Shown: positions 42,431 through 49,376 of the stretch, in pieces
Numbering within the stretch: position 1 is the stretch's first letter
How the letters are laid out: each line of letters opens with the position of its first letter
Source: Pseudomonadales bacterium
GTDB lineage: Bacteria > Pseudomonadota > Gammaproteobacteria > Pseudomonadales > Azotimanducaceae
NCBI GenBank assembly: GCA_019090385.1
Contig: JAHRWB010000208.1
Span: 1 to 50,094, forward strand
DNA: 50,094 nt
Direction of reading: 5' to 3'
Notes under the pieces: model-generated
What the model saw: the letters and a program-made list of their open reading frames with translations, nothing else
What the model was told of the DNA's origin: nothing
Databases searched by the model: none
Made by a program: the position numbers and the translations under genes

Positions 42431-42961
42431 ATGAATTGGGAAGCCGTTGGTGCAATTGCAGGTTTGATTGGCGTTGGGCTGGTGATCGTATCCCTACTAT
42501 ATGTGGGGATTCAGGTTCGCCAAAGCAATAAGGATGCGAAATCCCAGGCCAGGCAAGACTTAATTGACACCTTTGCGGGTCTCGGATGGGAAATGAGCTT
42601 CAAGCCGGAATTTCTGCGGATCGTTGCTGATGGCATCGTGAACTGGCCAAGCCTTTCCAACATGGAAAAGACCCAGTTCGATAATATCATGGGCCGTTAT
42701 TTATCTAATCTGCAGAAGGCGATTCTTCAAATGGAAGACGGCTTCTTGGATTCAAAAACTCTCGACCATTTTGGCAATCAGATGATCTTGTGTGTGCTCA
42801 TGCCTGGTGGTGAGGAATGGTACAAAGAAACAACATTGGCGGTCCCGGAGGTGAGAAGGTACATAGCAGATCGGTTTGATCACCCTGAGGGATTACCCCC
42901 ACCCGCTAGTGAGGCAATTCCTCACTGGATAGCGCTGGCCGCAGAAAAACAGGTTACCTAG
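42431..42961 (+). CDS. TM-anchored paralogue 1 of an uncharacterised family
   Basis: A 176-residue protein of unknown function. The N-terminus MNWEAVGAIAGLIGVGLVIV starts a single membrane helix (about residues 4-27) that ends in YVGIQVRQSN; the positive side suggests the C-terminal part is cytoplasmic. A helical soluble domain follows, containing the family landmark EDGFLD. ATG 42431 is chosen because all four paralogues begin M/L-(N/D)-W. Repeat copy A starts 10 bases after its stop. Confidence 0.75.
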   Translation: MNWEAVGAIAGLIGVGLVIVSLLYVGIQVRQSNKDAKSQARQDLIDTFAGLGWEMSFKPEFLRIVADGIVNWPSLSNMEKTQFDNIMGRYLSNLQKAILQMEDGFLDSKTLDHFGNQMILCVLMPGGEEWYKETTLAVPEVRRYIADRFDHPEGLPPPASEAIPHWIALAAEKQVT

Positions 42962-42971
42962 GTGGTCTGCT

Positions 42972-43108
42972 GTTGGCCGAATTGAGCCAGTTGCAAACCT
43001 AATTTGAACGTCGGCTTTCGAAAAATCCAATATTTTGTTAATTTGGATCGCATAAAAGTTGATAGCAGACGGTCCCTAGCGAACCGAAAACAGGCAGAAA
43101 AGTGCCCT
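42972..43108 (+). repeat. 137 bp intergenic repeat, copy A
   Basis: 134 of 137 bases match copy B at 46904-47040 (differences at three positions). It starts GTTGGCCGAATTGAG and ends AAAAGTGCCCT. Inside, ATCCAA and TTGGAT flank an AT-rich centre. It lies between paralogues 1 and 2, ending 58 bases before the start of paralogue 2. It has no open frame. Confidence 0.95.
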
Positions 43109-43166
43109 AAGGCGACATTTCCGCTTTCGTAATTTAAGCTAGTGCACCTACTTTGGAGTACCAAGA

Positions 43167-43619
43167 ATGGATTGGGATGCACTAGGAGCTATCGCTGAAG
43201 CCATCGGTGCGACTGCTGTTATCGTGACTCTAGTATATTTGTCGTTGCAGCTGCGCAATCAAAATGAAGTTGCTAAAGCTCAAATTCATCAACAGCGAGC
43301 AGATTCGGTAATTCAAATGATCGCTGGTTTGGATATTTCTGATACAGGCTTGTCGTTTTTAACAGAGCTTTTCGCTAATGATTTTGATGCGGCTCAAATG
43401 AACGATATGCAGCGAATGAGAGCGACACTAATCCTCTCTCCAATCAGAGCGAACCTCGAGAACACATACGACCAATACAAGAAAGGATTCATTTCTGAGG
43501 AGTTCTACAAGGATGTTGGCGTGCCGTTGTGCCGGACTTACGGACTGGCAATTCTCAGAATGAACTTACCTCTTACACGCAGTTTTAGGTCAGAGTTAGT
43601 CAAAATCGTTGAAGATTAG
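43167..43619 (+). CDS. TM-anchored paralogue 2 of an uncharacterised family
   Basis: A 150-residue protein with the same layout as the gene at 42431: MDWDALGAIAEAIGATAVIV membrane helix, then LQLRNQNEVAK, then a helical domain with the landmark KKGFISEEFY near residue 108. Function unknown. The ribosome-binding site TTGGAG lies 9-14 bases before ATG 43167. It follows repeat copy A. Confidence 0.8.
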   Translation: MDWDALGAIAEAIGATAVIVTLVYLSLQLRNQNEVAKAQIHQQRADSVIQMIAGLDISDTGLSFLTELFANDFDAAQMNDMQRMRATLILSPIRANLENTYDQYKKGFISEEFYKDVGVPLCRTYGLAILRMNLPLTRSFRSELVKIVED

Positions 43620-43908
43620 ACTAGATTCTTTCGGGTTTGAACGTTTCCAGTTAGCCGCAAACAGAAGTAACCGGTTGCCTTTGTAACGTCGGCTATGGAG
43701 CAACCCTGGTATTTTGTGATCTACTTCAAGCCTCGTGGCTAATCGGACGTAGCGAAGGGTATTCAGGAACGCGTGCTTCGTGCCCAGGGTGTGTGAAAAC
43801 TCAAAATCGCCTAATCTTGGTGACGTACCGTGTACTTGAGCCCATGTGAGCGATGCTAAACCATGATTACGTTAAATCGACATAATTCAATATTAAAAAC
43901 AGGATCAG

Positions 43909-44432
43909 TTAGAAGAGGTCTGGTTGAGGCTGCTTGTGGTGTTTTTTATACATAAGCTTGGCGAGGAACGAAAGCGTCTCGAAGACGAAGTGGGTGGTGC
44001 CGTTGCTGAAAGGGCGTTTAAGTTCATACACCACCTGTCCCGTTTCCTGGGTGGTCAATCGATCCAGGGCGAGAGGTGGTCGGGTAATGTAATGGCATAG
44101 TCGTTCCAAACGATCCCGTTGATGAGGTTGGCAGGAGACGGCGGCATTTAGCGAGAATCCGTCTCTACTGACGGTGAAGAGCTTGGGCTGGGTAGTAGTG
44201 CGATTGAGGGACTCAGAGCGAAGCGTCCAGGTTTTCTTACCGCTGTTGGGTCCGATTGCGATGCGGTAGCGCACCGAGGCGGCATTGAAGGAATCCTGAA
44301 GGTCAGCCTGAGCTAGATCGAGGTAGGGCTGTTCAGTTTCTTTAATCAATATCCCATCGCGTTCGCAAACCTTCTGCAGCGTACATCTTAGTCGGTCGTT
44401 TCGAACATCTCTGAGCCTTGCTATGGGGTGGT
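43909..44432 (-). pseudogene. IS91-family transposase fragment (middle part)
   Basis: The minus-strand frame from about 44432 to 43909 has no stop inside and resembles the central-to-late region of IS91-type (Y2, rolling-circle) transposases, including LERLCHYITRPPLALDRL and YELKRPFSNGTTHFVFETLSFLAKL (landmarks). After LAKL the family sequence is lost and a stop follows, and a TAA blocks extension upstream. Catalytic HUH and tyrosine motifs are absent. A dead fragment. Confidence 0.75.
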
Positions 44433-44453
44433 CAGGAAGTTATCGTTAGCACA

Positions 44454-44888
44454 ATGAATATGGCGCCCAACCAGTTGATGGAGACCTACCTGTTGGAGGT
44501 CGTCCTGAGAGGCCGGCTCGAACTCATCGAAGAGCTAGCTCTGCCCGACATGGTTGACGAGGCCAACGAGGCGTTCGGTGGACCGCCTGGGCGCGACGGT
44601 CTAGTGGCCCACGTTTTGGGCTTCCGGCGCAACGTCGATAATCTCCACCTCACCATCGACAGGATCATCGCTGGCACCAACGAGGTAATGGCGTGGTGGT
44701 CCTTTATGGGCAACCACGTTGGTCCGTGGCTCGGCCACACCCCGACCGGTCAGGAGATCGCGGGGACCGTTTTCAGCTTCTTCGATATCGTCGACGGTCG
44801 GATCAGCCATTACCGGTTCTGGCTTCATGCCATGTTAAACGAACACGTGGTGTTCGACTCGTCGCACCCGGCCCTCTCCCGGAGCTGA
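44454..44888 (+). CDS. SnoaL-like (ester cyclase / NTF2-fold) protein
   Basis: A 144-residue protein from ATG 44454 (a second ATG two codons later and an upstream TTG at 44418 are alternatives). The pattern GRDGLVAHVLGFRRNVDNLH, a WWSFMGNHVG strand and GTVFSFFDIVDGRISHYRFW is typical of SnoaL-like polyketide-cyclase domains; substrate unknown. Its GC content is visibly higher than its neighbours and it is surrounded by IS91 and IS3 relics, suggesting acquisition by transfer. Confidence 0.7.
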   Translation: MNMAPNQLMETYLLEVVLRGRLELIEELALPDMVDEANEAFGGPPGRDGLVAHVLGFRRNVDNLHLTIDRIIAGTNEVMAWWSFMGNHVGPWLGHTPTGQEIAGTVFSFFDIVDGRISHYRFWLHAMLNEHVVFDSSHPALSRS

Positions 44889-45178
44889 GCCCGCCACCGT
44901 ACCTTGATCGAAACCGCCATCCGACTCACCGGCAATGCGTTTTTCCTCTGGGGTGATTTGCACCGTCCACTGAAAATTATCTGAGCGCACTCGTCCAAGT
45001 GGAGAGTGGTCCCGGATGCGTACTTATCGCACGCGATTAATCCTACCCGCGCGTCGTGTTCGAATAGTGATTGGGGGCAAGATTTTTGTTTTCAAGCCAT
45101 TTGAAAATACACATTCGACGCCACAAACAGATCATCTCAATACAAATGTGAATTATTAAAGGAGAAAGCTATAAATGT

Positions 45179-45360
45179 TGTGCGATGGACAGAAGTGGAC
45201 CCCGGTATTTGAACAATGACTTAAGGTGTGGTCGATTAGCCTGAGGAGGTAATCGACATGGCGAAGAGAAGACAATACTCAGCTGAACTCAAAGCAAAGG
45301 TCACCGAAGATAGGACAGATTAAAGTACTATTCAAGAAAATGGCCGGGTATCGGAATTGA
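45179..45360 (+). mobile_element. IS3-family left-end relic with truncated orfA
   Basis: An IS-end-like sequence containing GGACAGAAGTGGACCCCGG (from 45187) is followed by GAGGAGGT and an orfA start at 45258: MAKRRQYSAELKAKV, the usual IS3 orfA beginning. After about 15 codons the frame breaks and ends at 45323; a shifted frame then reads IGQIKV, like the end of orfA. The rest, including orfB, is gone. An internally deleted relic. Confidence 0.65.
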
Positions 45361-45492
45361 GATATCTTGAGTTATTCGGGTGGGTTGTTCACTGAATTTG
45401 CGTGGAGGCAGCAGAATCACCAGCAATAGCGGGTCAAAGTCTCGCGAGGTTGTAATGCAATCGCGCAAGCGGGTTATTGACGACCCAGGGCA

Positions 45493-45780
45493 TCACGTTG
45501 ACGGCTCTAATGACGCGTCTATTTGAATCCCAGAGGAGATGGTTCCGCCTACTTTTACCGGCGGGTGTTCGCCGACACTCGGCGGGTGCAGAGGAGGCGC
45601 CTGCTGCTGATGGACGTGATCGAGGATCTTGCGGATGACGTCCGGCTGAGTGATTGTTGCTATCACTCGCAACCTGCCACACAGCTCAATATCCAGTTTG
45701 AAAACTCGTTTGAGTCTCTCTGCCCAGGAAAGCGGGGCGAGGAGTTCATCGGGTTCTGTTGAGGGCGGTGTTGGCTGAGC
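45493..45780 (-). pseudogene. IS91-family transposase C-terminal fragment
   Basis: A minus-strand frame, read from about 45780 down to a stop at 45493-45495, shows the classic tail of IS91 transposases: APLSWAERLKRVFKLDIELC, then LRVIATITQPDVIRKILDHV. The usual second CxxC cysteines after ELC are missing (a short deletion). Because transposase runs right to left, this C-terminal piece lies on the wrong side of the middle piece at 43909-44432, so they are not one simple broken copy. Confidence 0.75.
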
Positions 45781-46145
45781 CTTATATTCCCTTCTTTTTC
45801 CTGGCCACTAGCGATAACAATGGATCTTGTGACGGCTCTTTTAAGGGTGGCGGCCCTGGCATTATTCAAATCATTGACAATTCCCGGCTTGCTTTTCCGG
45901 ACTATGAAGGCAATGGGGCATTCATGAGTGTTGGAAATATTTAAGAAAACCCTCATGTGGGAATACTGCTTATTGATTTTAATGATGGTGGCCGATTGCG
46001 TATTAACGGTCGGGCATCAGTCCATGACAATGGTGTAATCAAGGAATTGTTTCCTGACCATCCACGAGTAATTCTGGTTGAGGTTGAGCAGGTAGTCCCC
46101 AATTGTGCTGAGCATGTTCCGAGACTTGTTCCCCTAGTTGAGTGA
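45759..46145 (+). pseudogene. pyridoxamine-phosphate-oxidase-like flavin-binding protein, broken
   Basis: The frame from 45786 reads FFFLATSDNNGSCDGSFKGG, then LAFPDYEGNGAFMSVGNI, an in-frame TAA at 45942-45944, then ENPHVGILLIDFNDGGRLRI and NGRAS. This is the FMN-binding split-barrel pattern of PPOX-family proteins, with one stop inside the core strand region. The N-terminus is cut near the IS91 fragment border, and the end is near normal. TAA is not a recoding codon in bacteria, so I call it a pseudogene. Confidence 0.75.
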
Positions 46146-46303
46146 ATGACCGCTTCTGGCCGAAAAAACGGGTTGCCTGGCCTTTTGGATAGGTCCGCTA
46201 TCTGGAAAGACGAGACTCATAATCACGCTTTGACGGACGCTAAAGTACTGCCCATAGCTGCGTTCTCTCGATTGATTCATACTGTGGCCATTTGGGGAAG
46301 TAG

Positions 46304-46771
46304 ATGAACTGGGATGCGATTGCTGCTATCGGAGAATTAATCGGCGCCGTTGGCGTTATTGTTACCCTGGTGTACCTGGGCTATCAAATCCGACAAAACA
46401 CGGGAGAGCTAAGACAAGGAGCATTTCGCGACGTGTTCGGAGCGTTCTCGAACTATAGGCAGTCGGTATATGCGAATCCAGGTGTTGCGAATCTCTTGGA
46501 GAAAGCCTCGATAAATCCAGAAGAACTTTCAAGTACAGAAGAAATCCAGCTAGAGCACTTATACAGCGAAGGAGGATTTGTAGTTTTGCAACTGTGGCGA
46601 ATGATCCGAACCGGAAGGATACCGGAACAGAGTTGGCCCCATGCGAAACGTCTCTATCTTAACGTTCTTATAAGTAAGCCTGCGCAAAAGTGGTGGGCGA
46701 TCGATAAAGATGCTTTCGATCCTGATTTTGTTGAGGAATTCGAATTGCACCTTGTTGGTCGAGATATCTGA
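46304..46771 (+). CDS. TM-anchored paralogue 3 of an uncharacterised family
   Basis: A 155-residue protein starting MNWDAIAAIGELIGAVGVIV, with one membrane helix ending YLGYQIRQNTGE and a C-terminal helical domain with the landmark RTGRIPEQSW near residue 104. Function unknown. ATG 46304 follows GGGGAAG. It is the first family member right of the mobile-element relics; repeat copy B begins 132 bases after its stop. Confidence 0.8.
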   Translation: MNWDAIAAIGELIGAVGVIVTLVYLGYQIRQNTGELRQGAFRDVFGAFSNYRQSVYANPGVANLLEKASINPEELSSTEEIQLEHLYSEGGFVVLQLWRMIRTGRIPEQSWPHAKRLYLNVLISKPAQKWWAIDKDAFDPDFVEEFELHLVGRDI

Positions 46772-46903
46772 GCGCGGGAGAACGGGAACGAGAAACTGAC
46801 AACTGAACGAATCAGCCACTTCCGGCCCAAGGCCCGAAACCTCGGCTTGGTGCGCTGCCGTTGAGACTAGCTAGAGGTCTTTGCAGGACGCGCTACGTCC
46901 GCA

Positions 46904-47040
46904 GTTGGGCGAATTGAGCCAGTTGCAAACCTAATTTGAACGTCGGCTTTCGAAAAATCCAATATTTTGTTAATTTGGATCGCATAAAAGTTGATAGCCG
47001 ACGGTCCCTAGTGAACCGAAAACAGGCAGAAAAGTGCCCT
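46904..47040 (+). repeat. 137 bp intergenic repeat, copy B
   Basis: Near-identical to copy A (three substitutions, no gaps). It lies between paralogues 3 and 4, ending 54 bases before the start of paralogue 4, close to the spacing seen for copy A and paralogue 2. Confidence 0.95.
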
Positions 47041-47094
47041 TAGCAGACCCTTTGTTAAACGTTAAGCTTGAGGTTTTCGAATTGGAGGTGGGAA

Positions 47095-47574
47095 TTGGAC
47101 TGGAACGCTATTGGAGCTATCGGCGAGGTTATTGGGGCAGCGGGTGTTGTTTTTTCGCTGATTTATCTTGCAACACAAATTCGCTCCAGCTCTAAACAGG
47201 CGAATGCAGACACGATCTACAACCTTCAAAAAGGTCAGTCAGATGTTATGGAGATGTTTAGTAGCAATCCTGATATTGCAAAACTACTAGTCAAGGTCCA
47301 ACGCGGCGACTCTTTAGAGGCTCACGAAGATGTCCAAATCGATTTTATCGTCGCCCGCGCAGTGGGCATACACGCAGCTATACAAGCTGCTGCCGATTCT
47401 GGAATTATAGGTGAAGATTACCTGGAAGATATCGATACTAGCCTTACCCTGTTTGCATCTAATTTTAAGCTAGCGGAAAAAATGTGGCGCTTCGCCAAAG
47501 TTGCCCATCCATCCGTCAGTGACGGGCGGATTTTCAAAAAGCTACGTTTGGCTGTGGGTAACACCCAAACATAG
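47095..47574 (+). CDS. TM-anchored paralogue 4 of an uncharacterised family
   Basis: A 159-residue protein starting at TTG 47095 (LDWNAIGAIGEVIGAAGVVF), 6 bases after GGAGGT at 47083-47088; the frame extends upstream to 47068, but family alignment and the ribosome-binding site favour the TTG. One membrane helix ends YLATQIRSSS; the helical domain has the landmark DSGIIGEDYLED. Function unknown. The partial repeat C begins 15 bases after its stop. Confidence 0.78.
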   Translation: MDWNAIGAIGEVIGAAGVVFSLIYLATQIRSSSKQANADTIYNLQKGQSDVMEMFSSNPDIAKLLVKVQRGDSLEAHEDVQIDFIVARAVGIHAAIQAAADSGIIGEDYLEDIDTSLTLFASNFKLAEKMWRFAKVAHPSVSDGRIFKKLRLAVGNTQT

Positions 47575-47589
47575 CTTCTATGTCCCTTA

Positions 47590-47624
47590 TTGCCCGAATT
47601 GACCCAGTTGCAAACCTAATTTGA
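47590..47624 (+). repeat. truncated third copy (C) of the 137 bp repeat
   Basis: The first 35 bases of the repeat (TTGCCCGAATTGACCCAG to AATTTGA, with two to three changes) follow paralogue 4; similarity then stops abruptly. It shows the repeat follows family genes closely and that this copy was cut or replaced. Confidence 0.8.
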
Positions 47625-47831
47625 GTGGATGAACACTCGAGAACCAAGGTCTTAAGTACGTTCTGTAATGGTGAACACATATTCCGCTCAACACCCGAAT
47701 TCAATGATATGTGGCATGAGGTTGATCTGAATGAAGTCGTCCAGGAGGTGCAGTTTGTTGCCGATGTGAAGCGTGAGCTGGCCAAACGATACCGCCCATT
47801 TGCACGCGCGCAAATCATTGAGCATTGTTGA
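47625..47831 (+). CDS. small hypothetical protein
   Basis: A 68-residue frame from GTG 47625 immediately after the truncated repeat. The sequence (WHEVDLNEVVQEVQFVADV then KRELAKRYRPFARAQIIEH) is charged and helical, protein-like, but not recognised. The first residues abut the repeat break, so it may be the 3' part of a gene whose start was lost. Its stop overlaps the next start by one base (TGATG). Confidence 0.4.
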   Translation: MDEHSRTKVLSTFCNGEHIFRSTPEFNDMWHEVDLNEVVQEVQFVADVKRELAKRYRPFARAQIIEHC

Positions 47832-48118
47832 TGACACTACAACTAGATAATTACCAATTTGAAGAAATCGATATAAATTTTGAAGGACAGCTTTTCGAGA
47901 ATGTATTCCTTAGCAAAAATAACAAATCGGTTCGCGAAACCCTTGCTCACAAGAGATACAGGACACTCAGCGAGACTACTATCAAATTGTACCCCGACTA
48001 TTTGCATTGGCTGTTAGGTGACTTTCTATACAAATCCTCATCCATCTTCAGCTTGTATAGAAAGTCACCTAACAGCCTCAGCTCTCTCGACATGCGACTT
48101 CCCTACACTTGGCTCTAA
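47831..48118 (+). CDS. small hypothetical protein containing half of a long palindrome
   Basis: A 95-residue frame from ATG 47831, coupled to the previous stop. No family recognised. A perfect 25 bp inverted repeat lies within its 3' third, so the last 35 or so residues are probably not original sequence and the gene may be truncated. Its end overlaps the end of the convergent GIY-YIG gene by about 40 bases. Confidence 0.4.
   Translation: MTLQLDNYQFEEIDINFEGQLFENVFLSKNNKSVRETLAHKRYRTLSETTIKLYPDYLHWLLGDFLYKSSSIFSLYRKSPNSLSSLDMRLPYTWL
48009..48077. repeat. perfect 25 bp inverted repeat
   Basis: The arm 48009-48033 (GGCTGTTAGGTGACTTTC and seven more bases) is exactly complementary to 48053-48077, with a 19-base loop. 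The right arm ends at the base next to the stop codon of the minus-strand GIY-YIG gene (48078-48080). There is no T run on either side, so it is not a standard terminator. Confidence 0.95.
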
Positions 48119-48611
48119 GCGTAGATAGTTGAGGCAATGAGTTGGGATTGTTAGCTGTGTTCATAGGCGGAACGTGCATCCCAATCAGTTTCTTTTCCAC
48201 ACTCCTCTCTGGCGTATCTGAGCATACCCAAGAAATTGCGAGATTGGAGTTTATCCACTGGATGATTTCCGCAGTATCAGTTTCGGAGAATCGGTAGTTT
48301 TTCTGATTCTTCTTATTCCGAAGCGAGCCCATTGGAGGGCTAAATCCTAACACTGCCCCGAGCCCCCTGAAGAATGTGGCAGGACTCTTGTGTCGGAGTT
48401 CCTGTCTACAAAGTCTGGTCAAGAGGGATCTTGTTGCGATTCCAATGTATAGGATCCCATTCGAATCGATGCGATTGAGCATCCAGCTAGGTAGCAGAGC
48501 GTTATCTGCTATGAATATTGCGTAGTATCCACTACTTGATGGAACCACACCTTCCGCGTCAGCTGCAGATGCCTTCGGGACCAACAGCTCTGATTCGATA
48601 GTTTCTAGCAT
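48078..48611 (-). CDS. GIY-YIG nuclease family protein
   Basis: A 177-residue protein. The N-terminal GYYAIFIADNALLP and ILYIGIATRSLLTRL give the spaced GYY / YIG signature of GIY-YIG endonucleases; conserved downstream blocks are LRHKSPATFFRGLGAVLGF, KNYRFSETD and NPNSLPQLSTLRAKCREVA. This matches a stand-alone family of about 170 residues found in accessory DNA; a nuclease role is inferred. ATG 48611 follows AAGGTGA. Inverted repeats sit at both its ends. Confidence 0.75.
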   Translation of the reverse strand: MLETIESELLVPKASAADAEGVVPSSSGYYAIFIADNALLPSWMLNRIDSNGILYIGIATRSLLTRLCRQELRHKSPATFFRGLGAVLGFSPPMGSLRNKKNQKNYRFSETDTAEIIQWINSNLAISWVCSDTPERSVEKKLIGMHVPPMNTANNPNSLPQLSTLRAKCREVACRES

Positions 48612-48633
48612 TTGATGCCGTTCACCTTACTAG

Positions 48634-48664
48634 GGATATACGGACGCGGTATGTCCGTATATCC
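48634..48664. repeat. perfect 12 bp inverted repeat upstream of the GIY-YIG gene
   Basis: GGATATACGGAC (48634-48645) and GTCCGTATATCC (48653-48664) with a 7-base spacer, 23-53 bases before the start of the minus-strand GIY-YIG gene. Suits an operator for that gene or an element boundary. Confidence 0.85.
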
Positions 48665-48948
48665 AGGATCGCGGCTCGTTAACTTTGGTGTATAATCCAC
48701 TGTTCTCATTAAGGAGCTGCCTATTTTTGACGTTTGAGCACTCCTGATAATACGGACCTGTATCCTAGATTGCCAATATTAGGACAGCCGATGTTTGTCA
48801 TTGGAAGGAGGCGGACATTAAGGGGTCGCTTTGGGCACTTTTCGAACGCCCGCCGTGTAGCTCGCTGAACATCCGCTTCCTCAAAAGCTGTCACTCGCCC
48901 CGATGAAAAACTACTTCGCTACCTGTTGAGAGGATAGGAAAAATAAAA
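48665..48948. other. non-coding gap before the cassette run
   Basis: About 280 bp with no credible gene. A TATAAT at 48691-48696 lacks a good -35 box. GTTGAGA at 48925-48931 lies 24 bases before the GNAT start, the same distance at which the next two cassette junctions precede their genes, so it may be the left junction of the first cassette; no full attC or attI is seen around it. Confidence 0.35.
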
Positions 48949-49374
48949 GTGCACATGGAGGTATCTATCAATATTCGTAAATATACAGCCGCTGATCGGA
49001 CGGGCTTGATATCGCTTTGGGAAAATGAATTTCCAGACGATCCACCTCACAATAAACCGTCCATTGTTATTGATTCAAAACTTAAAGTTGATGATTTAAT
49101 ATTTGTTGCGGAGAAAGATGGGAATATCATCGGGTCATGCATGGCTGGTTATGATGGCCATCGCGGTTGGCTTTATTCAGTTGCAGTCTTAAGCTCTGAA
49201 AAAAGATGCGGCTTAGGAACCCAGCTGGTAAAGCATGCAATGAGCTACTTAAAGGGTATTGGGTGCGTGAAAATCAACCTACAGATACGATCCACAAATA
49301 CACAAGTAGCTGCATTCTATGAGTCGCTCGGTTTTTCGGTTGAAGATCGCCTTAGTATGGGTGTGTTTTTGTAA
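48949..49374 (+). CDS. GNAT-family N-acetyltransferase
   Basis: A 141-residue acetyl-CoA-dependent acetyltransferase, substrate unknown. The pattern FVAEKDGNIIGSCMAGYDGHRGW, the acetyl-CoA loop LSSEKRCGLGTQLVKHA near 82-98, and the C-terminal NTQVAAFYESLGFSVEDRLSMG resemble YpeA-type enzymes. GTG 48949 has AGGA 9 bases upstream; ATG 48955 is the alternative. An attC-like site begins just after the stop, so it reads as an integron gene cassette. Confidence 0.88.
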   Translation: MHMEVSINIRKYTAADRTGLISLWENEFPDDPPHNKPSIVIDSKLKVDDLIFVAEKDGNIIGSCMAGYDGHRGWLYSVAVLSSEKRCGLGTQLVKHAMSYLKGIGCVKINLQIRSTNTQVAAFYESLGFSVEDRLSMGVFL

Positions 49375-49376
49375 AT

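Noticed and set aside
42972-43108. The 137 bp repeat as an integron attC site
   Set aside because: It lacks the RYYYAAC / GTTRRRY box pair and paired L arms at its ends, unlike the two sites at the right edge.
43780-43805. Insertion-sequence end resembling GTGTGTGAAAACTC
   Set aside because: A short motif without a partner inverted repeat or a transposase frame nearby; too weak to annotate.
45434-45682. 82-residue minus-strand frame as an independent gene
   Set aside because: It is a shifted frame over the IS91 transposase tail, whose real frame reads the recognisable family sequence.
45942-45944. Possible stop-codon readthrough in the PPOX-like gene
   Set aside because: The codon is TAA, not TGA, with no recoding element seen, and the gene also lacks its N-terminus.
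48925-48931. GTTGAGA as a full attC or attI site
   Set aside because: The spacing to the GNAT start is suggestive, but the final base breaks the R-box consensus and no partner box or arms are visible upstream.
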